64,000 nt of DNA from assembly GCF_900108035.1 (NCBI RefSeq), contig NZ_FNVS01000009.1:62001-126000 (forward strand), in the 5' to 3' direction. The DNA comes from Parabacteroides chinchillae (lineage in GTDB: Bacteria > Bacteroidota > Bacteroidia > Bacteroidales > Tannerellaceae). Both the position numbers and the translations under genes were made by a program. Positions 40,464-49,694 of this stretch are shown here, piece after piece. The notes beneath the pieces were generated by a model. It was not told where the DNA came from, made no database searches, and saw only the letters and a program-made list of their open reading frames with translations. The first letter of the stretch is position 1, and each line of letters begins with the position of its first letter.

Positions 40464-42749
40464 TCAATCGGCCACGCGTCCTACCGACTTGACATTATTG
40501 ATTTTAGAAAGCGTAACACACATTTTCTGTATATCTTCCACATCGTGTACTTTCATTTTGATCTTACCTTCAAACACTCCGTCTTTTGCCTCTATCAGCA
40601 AACGCTGGATATTAACATTAAAATCATCGGAAATTATTTTAGTTATCGTATTAAGCACTCCCATCGAATCGATACCTTTTATTTCTAATGTGGCCTCAAA
40701 AGAAGCATTCTTATGACTACTCCACTCTGTATTCAGAATACGTTCACCAAAACTGCTCTTCAAACGCATTGCTATCGGACACGAACGCTTGTGTACAACA
40801 ACGTTTCCGTCATCATTAATAAAACCCAGTGCTTCGTCACCCGGAATAGGTTTGCAACATTCTGCTATAACATAGTTACGTTCAAAAGCTTCTTCCCGAA
40901 GAATGTATGGCTTCGATTTATCAAATCGAGGTTTTTCTTTCGGTGTTTGTTCTATCTCGGCCTCTTTAGGTTTAGTGCCTACCCGCAAAGCCTGCTTTAC
41001 ATATTTAAACAGAACATTATCAGTCTTCTCCTTCAATAACTTCTTTATATTTTCAGGAAGAACCACATCACCTTTTTCCACAGCACAGAAAAATTCTTCA
41101 CGCTTGGAAAAACCAAAATACATACAAAGTTTGTCCAGATTAGAAGTGTTCGGCTCCATATCTGCACGCTTAAATGCTGCAATAACCTTTATTTCTCCAG
41201 CCTTTGCTGCTTCTTTACGTACACGTTTCAGTACAGCGTCAATCTTAGCTCTTGCCTTCGCTGTTGTAACAAAATTCAACCATTCTGCCTGCGGTTCCTG
41301 AGATCGAGAAGTAAGTATTTCCACCTGATCTCCACTAGCCAATGGATGACTTAAAGGAACCAAACGATGGTTTACCTTTGCCCCTATACAATGATTGCCA
41401 ACATCAGTATGAAGAGCATAAGCAAAATCCAAAGATGTAGCGCCTTGCGGCAAAGTTTTTATGTCGCCTTTCGGAGTAAATACAAATATTTCGGAAGTAA
41501 ACAAGTTCAGCTTAATCGTATCAAGAAAATCCAAAGCATTCGGATCCGGACTTTCCAGTATTTCCGTAATTGTTTGAAGCCATTTATCCAATTCGGTATC
41601 TTCTTCAACATGATGCTCTTTATACTTCCAATGAGCAGCAAAACCTTTCTCTGCTATTTCATCCATACGACGGCTTCGTATCTGGATTTCCACCCATTCT
41701 CCATCCGGCCCCATCACTGTAAGATGCAGAGCCTGATATCCATTTGCTTTCGGACGGCTCACCCAATCACGGATACGATCCGGACGAATACGGTATATAT
41801 CCGTAATAGCCGAATAAATATCCCAACACTGATTCTTTTCATCTACGCCGGGAAGCGGATCAAAAATGATACGAACAGCATAGATATCATAGATATCTTC
41901 AAAAGTCACCCCTTTACTTTCCATCTTATTCCATATAGAATAGATAGATTTAACCCGGGCACGCATCTCATAGCTAAGCCCCATAGCTTTTAGTTTCTTA
42001 TCTACAGGCTCTGCAAAATGTTGAAACAAAGCATTACGGGCTGCTTCGGTAGATTTCAGCTTCTCTTTGATGAATTCGTACTCTTGGGGATGTTCATATT
42101 TAAAGCTCAGGTCTTCAAGTTCGGTCTTAATAGAAAAAAGTCCTAAACGATGAGCCATAGGTGCATAAAGGTAAAGTGTTTCGCCGGCAATCTTGAATTG
42201 CTTTGCCGGTAGCATGGAACCCAGTGTACGCATATTATGCAAACGGTCTGCTATTTTAATCAGAATCACCCTGATATCATCACTCATGGTAAGAAGCAAC
42301 TTTCGGAAATTTTCGGCCTGCGCAGAAGCCTGTTCCCCAAATATACCGCCCGATATCTTTGTCAGGCCGTCTACAATCTGGGCGATTTTATCGCCAAACA
42401 TATCGCGAATGTCATCTACAGTATATTCCGTATCTTCTACAACATCATGCAAGAGGGCGGAGCAAATAGAAGTAGATCCCAGCCCCATTTCCTTACATAC
42501 AATATGGGCTACAGCTATCGGATGCATTATATAAGGTTCACCCGAACGACGTTTTACACCGGCATGTGCTTGATTAGCAAAATTGAATGCTTTTGTGATA
42601 CGTTCCACCTTACGGCGGTGATTAGAAGCTAGATAATCTTTCAGAAGAGCATCGAATCCTTCTTGAATCATTTGCTCATCAGCCGATAAAGCAGGTTTCG
42701 CCTCGCCTGCACTCTGTATATCTTTTGTGTCCTTTGTATTATCCTCCAT
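40464..42749 (-). CDS. rel: Bifunctional (p)ppGpp synthetase/hydrolase
   Basis: This is a 761-residue enzyme; the ATG at 42749 is preferred over a GTG two codons earlier. It has an HD hydrolase domain (SGEPYIMHPIAVA, then LLHDVVEDT near residue 100), a synthetase domain (YDIYAVRIIFD near 292 and VSRPKANGYQALHLTV near 335), a TGS domain (EIFVFTPKGDIKTLPQGATSLDFAYALH near 422), a linker with a ECCKPIPGDEALGF segment, and a C-terminal ACT domain. Both active sites look intact. It makes and removes the stringent-response alarmones. It is the last gene of the parA-parB cluster, 92 bases after the transglycosylase gene. Confidence 0.95.
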   Translation of the reverse strand: MEDNTKDTKDIQSAGEAKPALSADEQMIQEGFDALLKDYLASNHRRKVERITKAFNFANQAHAGVKRRSGEPYIMHPIAVAHIVCKEMGLGSTSICSALLHDVVEDTEYTVDDIRDMFGDKIAQIVDGLTKISGGIFGEQASAQAENFRKLLLTMSDDIRVILIKIADRLHNMRTLGSMLPAKQFKIAGETLYLYAPMAHRLGLFSIKTELEDLSFKYEHPQEYEFIKEKLKSTEAARNALFQHFAEPVDKKLKAMGLSYEMRARVKSIYSIWNKMESKGVTFEDIYDIYAVRIIFDPLPGVDEKNQCWDIYSAITDIYRIRPDRIRDWVSRPKANGYQALHLTVMGPDGEWVEIQIRSRRMDEIAEKGFAAHWKYKEHHVEEDTELDKWLQTITEILESPDPNALDFLDTIKLNLFTSEIFVFTPKGDIKTLPQGATSLDFAYALHTDVGNHCIGAKVNHRLVPLSHPLASGDQVEILTSRSQEPQAEWLNFVTTAKARAKIDAVLKRVRKEAAKAGEIKVIAAFKRADMEPNTSNLDKLCMYFGFSKREEFFCAVEKGDVVLPENIKKLLKEKTDNVLFKYVKQALRVGTKPKEAEIEQTPKEKPRFDKSKPYILREEAFERNYVIAECCKPIPGDEALGFINDDGNVVVHKRSCPIAMRLKSSFGERILNTEWSSHKNASFEATLEIKGIDSMGVLNTITKIISDDFNVNIQRLLIEAKDGVFEGKIKMKVHDVEDIQKMCVTLSKINNVKSVGRVAD

Positions 42750-42841
42750 GATCACCTTTCCTCCTGTTTATAAAAACATCTCTAGCCACAAATATACAAA
42801 TATTCAGAAGAAGGGCATCACAAAGCAAGGAAAATAGCAGG

Positions 42842-44416
42842 TCAGCCCACAGGAATTTTCAACACTTGTCCGGGGCGAATATCAGAACCAGACAACCCGT
42901 TAACCTTTTGCAACGACGATGCTGTAACACCTGGATACTTCTGTGAAATTGAATAAAGCGAATCTCCGGACTTCACCTTATAGGAAACGAAGTTTTTCCC
43001 CACAAGCGGCAAACTTGCCTGCTTTGAGTTAGAAGCATCTTTATCAACCATGGTCTTCCGTGCAGCAGTTGTTGCTGTATTTTTATTGTCTCTCTTTGAA
43101 TTTTGGCTGGAAGCAATTGCTACGCCGCCATTATCTACAAACAATTTCAAACGCCTTCCTTTTGCAACTCTATTCGATTTCAGACCGTTCCATTTACGAA
43201 TATCCCGAGCGGTCACTCCATAACGATTAGCAATCGTATACAAATTTTCTCCTGCACCTACAATATGAGTAATCTTTTCCTGAGTTACCGAACGTGATAA
43301 ATTCTTGCTTGCACCGGTTACAGGAATACAATTTGCCAGTAAATCTTCTGCACGATGAGTATATACAGTGTCCTCTTTGTCTACAAAAGCATACGTTTCA
43401 GCAGCAGGAAGCTTCAATACTGAAGCTTTTGCATTCCCTGGAATAATATCTCTTTTATATTGCGGATTCAAGGCACGCAGTTCTTCTATACTCAGATGAA
43501 GCAAATCTGCAACCTGCTGTAAATGCAACATTTTATTAACCATTATCGTATCGGTAGCCAAAGGAAGACTTGTCTGCATCGGGCAGATATTATGATCACA
43601 ATAATAATTCATTATATAGTTGGCTGCAATAAATAACGGCACATACGAACGGGTTTCTTTTGGCAAATATGGAAAAATATCCCAGAAATCCGTTTTTCCA
43701 CCCGAACGTCGAATTGCTTTGTTCACATTACCCGGACCGCAATTGTAGGAAGCAAGCACCAGATTCCAGTCTCCGTAAATTGCGTACATATCCTTAAAGT
43801 ATTGACAGGCTGCTTCGGTTGCTTTTAAAGGATCACGTCTTTCATCAACCAAACTATTAATCTCCAAGCCATAACTTTTGCCGGTTGGCAACATAAACTG
43901 CCATAGTCCGCAAGCTCCAACTCTCGACAAAGCCACCGGATTCAAGGCACTTTCTACAACAGCAAGATATTTTAATTCGATAGGCAAGCCATGTTTATCT
44001 AGCACTTGTTCTATAATAGGGAAATAAAAATCGGCCATACCCAACATATAGCGTACCAAATCTCGTTTACGATCTGCATATAAATCAATACAATCGCGCA
44101 CGATCTTATTATATGGTAAAGAAATCACGCGGGGTAATCTATCCAAACGCTGAATATAGATAGAGTCTGGGAAATAAACATTTTCAACATCATCATGGCA
44201 ATATTCATCTACCTTAGAAAAATATTGCACATGCCAGGTACGGAACAGACTGTCTACATTTGCATCCAGACTCTCCGGTATCAAGCCCACCTCCTCAGCA
44301 ATAGAATCTGCTGACAAGGCCGAATATTTTTGTTCGCCGTCTGTCTGTGTTTGGGCATTCACAGGTCCAAAAGCACAAACTAAACATAACAGGGCAGTAA
44401 GCAGGTACGTTTTCAT
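42842..44416 (-). CDS. Membrane-bound lytic transglycosylase (MltD-like) with LysM repeats
   Basis: This 524-residue protein has a signal peptide (MKTYLLTALLCLVCAFGPVNA). An SLT domain follows with catalytic Glu in AVVESALNP near residue 151, GLWQFMLPTGKSYGL near 165, and ASYNCGPGNVNKAI near 222. Two clear LysM modules lie near 375-420 and 475-520, with a weaker LysM-like one near 295. It cleaves the glycan strand to 1,6-anhydro-muropeptides in the periplasm, with LysM repeats gripping peptidoglycan. It follows the DUF5683 gene after 10 bases. Confidence 0.92.
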   Translation of the reverse strand: MKTYLLTALLCLVCAFGPVNAQTQTDGEQKYSALSADSIAEEVGLIPESLDANVDSLFRTWHVQYFSKVDEYCHDDVENVYFPDSIYIQRLDRLPRVISLPYNKIVRDCIDLYADRKRDLVRYMLGMADFYFPIIEQVLDKHGLPIELKYLAVVESALNPVALSRVGACGLWQFMLPTGKSYGLEINSLVDERRDPLKATEAACQYFKDMYAIYGDWNLVLASYNCGPGNVNKAIRRSGGKTDFWDIFPYLPKETRSYVPLFIAANYIMNYYCDHNICPMQTSLPLATDTIMVNKMLHLQQVADLLHLSIEELRALNPQYKRDIIPGNAKASVLKLPAAETYAFVDKEDTVYTHRAEDLLANCIPVTGASKNLSRSVTQEKITHIVGAGENLYTIANRYGVTARDIRKWNGLKSNRVAKGRRLKLFVDNGGVAIASSQNSKRDNKNTATTAARKTMVDKDASNSKQASLPLVGKNFVSYKVKSGDSLYSISQKYPGVTASSLQKVNGLSGSDIRPGQVLKIPVG

Positions 44417-44426
44417 TTATAATTAA

Positions 44427-45110
44427 TCAGAATGTTAAACTGCAATTCAAGCCATACGTCCGGGGACTATAATGTGTCTTCGGAGTAACAGTAGGTTCAA
44501 GATGCATTGACAAATCCGGGGATATGTCAAAATCAAACAATTGGGCATCAATATAAGCATCTATAATACTCAGGAAATAAATACCGACCGTAATAATAAT
44601 GCTCAAATCACGATAACGCCGGTAAAAGTCCTTCCTGCTCTTCAACTGACTATGAAACTGTGTATTTTTCACATATTCAGCCGCATCACGCCCGTTAGGT
44701 AAAAGCAAAGTCCAACTATCATGCCAATCTTTCTCCGGCAACGGATTCCCATTATTATAGTCAATCAAAATATCTTTATAAGCCGCAGAATAATCCTGAT
44801 AGTTCTTATTATTCCATGTTATAGCATAAAGACATCCCATGAAACCTCCATATACGATAGGCAGTTTCCAGTATTTACGATTATATATCTGTCCCAATCC
44901 GGGAACTAATGCTAAAAGTGTTGCTTTGGTAGGGCTCGGTTTAAATTCCATCTTCATTTTCGTAGCAGCCGGAACAACAATCGAGTCGGCACTTTTTAAT
45001 ACAGCCATGACAGACGAATCGGGAGCAGCTTCAGGCAGATTTTCCTGCGCACGCATCACACACGGGCAGCCTAACATGAATATTAAAAAGTATATGATTA
45101 TATCTTTCAT
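44427..45110 (-). CDS. DUF5683 domain protein
   Basis: This 227-residue protein has an N-terminal signal or anchor, then the DUF5683 core KPSPTKATLLALVPGLGQIYNRKYWKLPIVYGGFMG near residues 53-88, and a hydrophobic segment near 168-185. It ends in a short beta-rich region (GLNCSLTF), which could suggest an envelope location. Its function is unknown. Its start overlaps the end of parB by four bases, and the position between parB and the transglycosylase is a familiar arrangement in Bacteroidetes. Confidence 0.85.
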   Translation of the reverse strand: MKDIIIYFLIFMLGCPCVMRAQENLPEAAPDSSVMAVLKSADSIVVPAATKMKMEFKPSPTKATLLALVPGLGQIYNRKYWKLPIVYGGFMGCLYAITWNNKNYQDYSAAYKDILIDYNNGNPLPEKDWHDSWTLLLPNGRDAAEYVKNTQFHSQLKSRKDFYRRYRDLSIIITVGIYFLSIIDAYIDAQLFDFDISPDLSMHLEPTVTPKTHYSPRTYGLNCSLTF

Positions 45111-45991
45111 TTTAACTTATCCAATAAGCTTATCAACTTTTCCAGTTCTTCCTCCGAAGCAAAAGGAATAGTAATGCGCCCTTTACCTTTTTCATTACAT
45201 GCTAACTGTACTTTTGTATTAAAGAAACGGGAAAGATGATCTTTCAGCAGATTAAATTCTTCCGGCAACATAGATTTCCGGGAGGGAGCAATCTCATTCT
45301 TCTCCCGTTTACCTCCTTCTGTTGCGTTACGAACCAAATCTTCTACATTACGAACAGAAAGCCCTTCGGCCAATATTTGTTCATATAACGCCAACTGAAT
45401 CTCCGGATCTTCTACCGAAATCAGAGCCCGTGCATGTCCCATATCAATCTTTTTATCCTTCAGTCCCATTTGTATTTCTGCAGGAAGTTTCAAAAGACGC
45501 AGATAGTTAGCAATCGTCGCACGCTTCTTACCTACCCGTTCACTTAATTTTTCCTGAGTAAGCCCGTAATTATCTATCAATTTCTGATAAGCCAAAGCAA
45601 TTTCAATGGAGTTCAGGTCTTCGCGTTGTATATTTTCTATCAACGCCATCTCGACAACATTCTCGTCGGCCGCCGTTTTAATATAAGCTGGTATTCTATC
45701 CAAACCAGCCTTCAAAGAAGCACGGTAACGACGTTCTCCGGAGATAATCATATACTTATCTGTCCCGGTTTCTTTTAAAGTAATCGGTTGAATAACGCCA
45801 AGGGCACGGATAGAAGTTGCTAATTCTTCTAAAGCTTCTTCTTCAAAAACAGAGCGAGGCTGGTTTGGATTAGGCTGTATTTTACTTAATTCTATTTCAC
45901 TAATAGAAGAAGAACCACCTGTTTTCAGATCGTCCATCGTAATCAAAGCATCCAATCCGCGGCCTAAAGCCGATCGTTTCATTACTGCCAT
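45107..45991 (-). CDS. parB: Chromosome partition protein ParB (Spo0J-like)
   Basis: This 294-residue protein has the ParB CTPase/nuclease-like domain (IQPNPNQPRSVFEEEALEELATSIRALGVIQPI near 36-70 and GERRYRASLKAG near 87). Next is the KorB-like HTH (NREDLNSIE..., LTQEKLSERVGKKRATIANYLRLLKLP near 145-170), and then a C-terminal dimerization domain. It binds parS sites, spreads as a CTP-dependent clamp and works with ParA in chromosome segregation. I did not find a canonical parS in this window. The gap to parA is 11 bases. Confidence 0.95.
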   Translation of the reverse strand: MAVMKRSALGRGLDALITMDDLKTGGSSSISEIELSKIQPNPNQPRSVFEEEALEELATSIRALGVIQPITLKETGTDKYMIISGERRYRASLKAGLDRIPAYIKTAADENVVEMALIENIQREDLNSIEIALAYQKLIDNYGLTQEKLSERVGKKRATIANYLRLLKLPAEIQMGLKDKKIDMGHARALISVEDPEIQLALYEQILAEGLSVRNVEDLVRNATEGGKREKNEIAPSRKSMLPEEFNLLKDHLSRFFNTKVQLACNEKGKGRITIPFASEEELEKLISLLDKLK

Positions 45992-46002
45992 AAATCAAAA
46001 TA

Positions 46003-46767
46003 CTATTTGTTCTTATCTATCAATTCCTGGGCTAATTGCATATGGTTAACCGCTCCTTTGGATTCGGCATCATACAACAAAACGGGTTTACCATAACTAG
46101 ACGCTTCGCTCAACTTTACATTCCTTTGTATTACCGTAGTAAACACCAAATCGCGGAACGGACGCTTTACCTCTTCATATATCTGGTTTGCCAGACGAAG
46201 GCGGGCATCATACATTGTAAGTAAGAAGCCTTCTATTTCCAACGCAGGATTCAGTTTAGATTTAATAATTTTAATCGTATTCAACAGTTTGCTGATTCCT
46301 TCCAGGGCAAAATACTCACATTGTACAGGAATCATTACGGAATCGGCAGCTGTAAGCGCATTCACTGTAATTAGTCCCAATGACGGCGAACAATCTATCA
46401 GAATAAAATCATACGAATCTTTCAGCGGAACTAATATCTGTTTCAATATCTGTTCCCTGTTTTCCATATTCAACATTTCAATCTCCGCACCTACCAGGTC
46501 TATATGAGAAGGAATAATATCCAGTCCTTCTACTTCCGTAGAAATTATTGCTCTTTTTGAACCCTCTCCATTCACCAAGCATTCATAGATAGAAAGTTGC
46601 ACATTGCGTATATCCACGCCCAGTCCGGACGAAGCATTCGCCTGCGGATCGGCATCTACAACCAGCACTTTTTTCTCAAGAGCAGCCAGAGATGCAGCCA
46701 GATTAATCGTAGTAGTAGTCTTTCCAACACCACCTTTCTGATTTGCCAAAGCGATAATCTTTCCCAT
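46003..46767 (-). CDS. parA: Chromosome partition ATPase ParA (Soj-like)
   Basis: This 254-residue ATPase has a deviant Walker A (KGGVGKTTTTINLAA at residues 10-24), a Walker A' (VVDADPQANASSGLG near 36) and Walker B (FILIDCSPSLGLIT near 121). It is the first gene of a minus-strand run of five (parA, parB, DUF5683, transglycosylase, rel). ParA moves ParB-parS complexes along the nucleoid. A promoter lies close upstream. Confidence 0.95.
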   Translation of the reverse strand: MGKIIALANQKGGVGKTTTTINLAASLAALEKKVLVVDADPQANASSGLGVDIRNVQLSIYECLVNGEGSKRAIISTEVEGLDIIPSHIDLVGAEIEMLNMENREQILKQILVPLKDSYDFILIDCSPSLGLITVNALTAADSVMIPVQCEYFALEGISKLLNTIKIIKSKLNPALEIEGFLLTMYDARLRLANQIYEEVKRPFRDLVFTTVIQRNVKLSEASSYGKPVLLYDAESKGAVNHMQLAQELIDKNK

Positions 46768-46789
46768 ATTATATACAATTAATTCGGGG

Positions 46790-46818
46790 CAAAACTAAAC
46801 ATTAAAAACCGAACCAAA
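46790..46818 (-). promoter_or_regulatory. parA promoter
   Basis: On the minus strand TAGTTTTG (46790-46797) with TTTG (46815-46818) 17 bases upstream. Spacing is shorter than usual, so this is provisional. Confidence 0.5.
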
Positions 46819-46846
46819 TCATGTTCAATCAAAACAATGCCTGTTT

Positions 46847-46875
46847 TGTTGATAAGTCACCCTAACTGTTGATAA
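46847..46875. other. Two DnaA-box-like 9-mers near parA
   Basis: TGTTGATAA (complement TTATCAACA) occurs at 46847-46855 and 46867-46875, and a related TTATTAACA at 47122-47130. Each is one or two bases off the DnaA box TTATCCACA. The surrounding 46768-47218 is AT-rich and holds no gene that I can support. Confidence 0.35.
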
Positions 46876-47218
46876 CTTACAAAGATAACCAGAATTATTT
46901 GAATAAACAGTTACAAATTAAGCAACTGGGCGTTTTTTTGGAAATGATAACGAAGTTTTAGGAATAAGAAACGGGCAATAATGCGGATATTAAACTGAAA
47001 TAATGAATATTGTTTATAATACAATCCAAAAAACAAACGATAAAAGAACGACTCTTACACACGATTTAAACCATTCATTATTAGCAATATTAACACACAA
47101 AACGCACTTAACCACCAACCATTATTAACATATCAAGACCTCTATTTTTACCTTTTTTGTGTAAATATTAAACTAAAACACGCGTTATTTGTTACATTAT
47201 TAAGAGATATGATTTGAT

Positions 47219-48778
47219 ATGAGGAAGTCGACAATTTGGTTGCTTGCATTAGTAATGGCATTCGCCTTCACCGGCTTGCTTTATTTACAAATAAACTATG
47301 TAAGCATACTATTAAAGGCGCGTAGCGAGCAATTTAATGAAACTGTAAAAAGAAGCTTGCACCAAGTATCTAAAAATCTGGAATTGGATGAAACAAGAAA
47401 ATATCTGGAAGAAGACGTAAGTAGGGACCAAAGCAGTTTTATGTATCAGAACGCACCCGATGTACAAAGTCTCGGACAGGTTATTAATCAGGAAAAATAT
47501 CAATTACAGATTACGGAGTCCAACGGTGCAGTGCAACATATAGAATTACACAGCTTCAGTAGTCAGAAAATAAAACCGTTATCATCTTTATCCGGAAGGG
47601 AATCATCCAACAGTATTGTAAACACTTCGAAAGACTTACAACGGACACTAAAAAGACGTTATCAATACCAAGGCGGATTGATTGAAGAGGTGATTCTGAA
47701 TATCTTATCTACTGCCAGTCTGAAACCAATAGAGGAACGTATAGATTTTAAAAAGCTGAATAATTACTTAAAAACAGAATTTATTAACAACGGATTGAAC
47801 CTGCCGTTCGTTTTTTCTGTTATTAACAAAGACGGAAATACAGTATACCAAAGTGGTGAGATTCCGAAGGATCCAATTGCATCCGACATTTTTACAAGAG
47901 CTTTGTTTCCTAACGACCCACCATCCAAGCTAAATTATTTGAAAGTGTATTTCCCGACAAAGGGAGACTATATATCCAGTTCGGTCACATTCATTGTGCC
48001 ATCGGTTATCTTCTCGCTGCTATTGCTGGTAACATTTATCTTTACCATATATATAGTATTCCGTCAGAAGAAACTATCGGAAATGAAAAACGACTTTATC
48101 AACAATATGACGCACGAACTGAAAACACCTGTTTCTACTATTTCACTCGCCGCTCAGATGTTGAAAGACACGGATATAACGAAAAGTCCGGATGTATTTA
48201 AACATATTTCCGGTGTCATTAACGATGAGACGAAACGATTAGGCTTCCTGGTTGAAAAGGTTCTGCAAATGTCATTGTTCGAAAGACAAAAAGCAGCCTT
48301 GAAACTAAAAGAAATAGATGCTAACGATCTGGTAGCAAACATAGCAAACACGTTTATTCTGAAAGTCGAAAAGTATGGTGGTACAATGGATATAGACTTG
48401 CAAGCTACCGAATCGGACATTTATGTGGATGAAATGCACATCACCAATGTACTGTTTAACCTAATGGACAACGCCGTTAAATACCGTCGTCCGGAAGTAC
48501 CGCTTACATTGATGGCGCGCACATGGAACGAAGGCGGGAAACTGCTCATTTCCGTGGAAGACAATGGTATCGGAATAAAGAAAGAATACCTCAAAAAAGT
48601 ATTCGACCGTTTCTTCCGTGTACCGACAGGAAACGTACACGACGTAAAAGGTTTCGGCCTGGGGCTCGCTTACGTACGTAAAATTATAGAGGACCATAAA
48701 GGCACGATACGCGCCGAAAGTGGACCCGGGAATATTGGTACAAAATTTATTATTACTTTACCTCTTATAAAAAGTTAG
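47219..48778 (+). CDS. rprX: Sensor histidine kinase RprX
   Basis: This 519-residue kinase has two membrane helices (about 5-25 and 260-285) bounding a periplasmic sensor domain. It then has HisKA (FINNMTHELKTPVSTISLAAQML near residue 295, His in MTHELKTP) and HATPase_c (LFNLMDNAVKY near 412, VEDNGIGI near 440, GFGLGLAYVRKI near 480). It pairs with the response regulator gene two bases downstream and matches the RprX/RprY system of Bacteroides. The 440 bases upstream contain no clear consensus promoter. Confidence 0.88.
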   Translation: MRKSTIWLLALVMAFAFTGLLYLQINYVSILLKARSEQFNETVKRSLHQVSKNLELDETRKYLEEDVSRDQSSFMYQNAPDVQSLGQVINQEKYQLQITESNGAVQHIELHSFSSQKIKPLSSLSGRESSNSIVNTSKDLQRTLKRRYQYQGGLIEEVILNILSTASLKPIEERIDFKKLNNYLKTEFINNGLNLPFVFSVINKDGNTVYQSGEIPKDPIASDIFTRALFPNDPPSKLNYLKVYFPTKGDYISSSVTFIVPSVIFSLLLLVTFIFTIYIVFRQKKLSEMKNDFINNMTHELKTPVSTISLAAQMLKDTDITKSPDVFKHISGVINDETKRLGFLVEKVLQMSLFERQKAALKLKEIDANDLVANIANTFILKVEKYGGTMDIDLQATESDIYVDEMHITNVLFNLMDNAVKYRRPEVPLTLMARTWNEGGKLLISVEDNGIGIKKEYLKKVFDRFFRVPTGNVHDVKGFGLGLAYVRKIIEDHKGTIRAESGPGNIGTKFIITLPLIKS

Positions 48779-48780
48779 TT

Positions 48781-49512
48781 ATGGAAGAAAAACTGAAGAT
48801 CTTCTTTTGCGAAGACGACGAAAATTTAGGAATGCTGTTAAGAGAGTACTTACAAGCTAAAGGTTATGTTACGGATCTTTTCTCTGATGGAGAGGCCGGT
48901 TACAAAGGTTTCACAAAAGGCAAATACGACTTATGTGTACTGGATGTGATGATGCCTAAGAAAGACGGTTTTACGTTAGCTCAGGAAATTCGTTCCATTA
49001 ATCCGGATATTCCTGTTATCTTCCTTACTGCCAAAACAATGAAGGAAGATATTCTGGAAGGATTTAAGATTGGTGCAGACGATTATCTGACAAAACCATT
49101 CAGTATGGAAGAGTTATTACTTCGTATTGAAGCAATCCTTCGCCGTGTGAAAGGCAAAAAAATGAAAGATATTCCTTTCTACAAGTTAGGGAACTTCTTA
49201 TTCGATACTCAAAAACAAACATTGTCTATCGGAGATAAAGTGACCAAACTAACAACCAAGGAATGCGAATTGCTGAGCCTTCTTTGTGCCCATGCAAATG
49301 AAATACTGGAACGTAATTATGCACTGAAAACAATCTGGGTAGACGATAACTACTTCAACGCCCGTAGTATGGATGTGTACATCACTAAACTTCGTAAATT
49401 GCTGAAAGATGATCCGGGTATCGAAATCATCAACATCCACGGTAAAGGCTATAAGCTGATTACCCCTTCAGGAGAAGAACAAGCGCGCGAAGAAGGCATA
49501 CAAGTATTGTAA
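48781..49512 (+). CDS. rprY: OmpR-family response regulator RprY
   Basis: This 243-residue regulator has a receiver domain (acidic FFCEDDEN near residue 9, phospho-acceptor Asp in LCVLDVMMPKKDGF near 58, Thr in FLTAKT near 86, Lys in DDYLTKPF near 108) and a winged-helix DNA-binding domain (about 140-235, with LTTKECELLSLLCAHANE and RSMDVYITKLRKLL). Its sequence closely recalls RprY of Bacteroides fragilis. Strong terminator follows. Confidence 0.92.
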   Translation: MEEKLKIFFCEDDENLGMLLREYLQAKGYVTDLFSDGEAGYKGFTKGKYDLCVLDVMMPKKDGFTLAQEIRSINPDIPVIFLTAKTMKEDILEGFKIGADDYLTKPFSMEELLLRIEAILRRVKGKKMKDIPFYKLGNFLFDTQKQTLSIGDKVTKLTTKECELLSLLCAHANEILERNYALKTIWVDDNYFNARSMDVYITKLRKLLKDDPGIEIINIHGKGYKLITPSGEEQAREEGIQVL

Positions 49513-49540
49513 GAACGTTTTCTACGCAATAGTATTACCT

Positions 49541-49583
49541 AACGCAGGTGCAACGGTTGATTTCTTTGCACCTGCGTTTTTTT
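49541..49583 (+). terminator. Terminator after rprY
   Basis: A 13-bp perfect stem (49541-49553 with 49566-49578) with a 12-base loop is followed by T7. The stretch to the end of cstA at 49695 has no further gene. Confidence 0.92.
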
Positions 49584-49694
49584 AGTTGCCTACCCAAATA
49601 CAGCCAATATCAGAATTTTACAATTGAGGGACAGCCCTCTGGTGACAAAGTGGAAAACATACCCCATCCGTATTTACGGAACATGGACGTCTCT

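Noticed and set aside
46003-46767. A canonical parS site close to parAB
   Set aside because: I looked for GTTnCACGTGnAAC-like palindromes around parA and parB and found none in this window.
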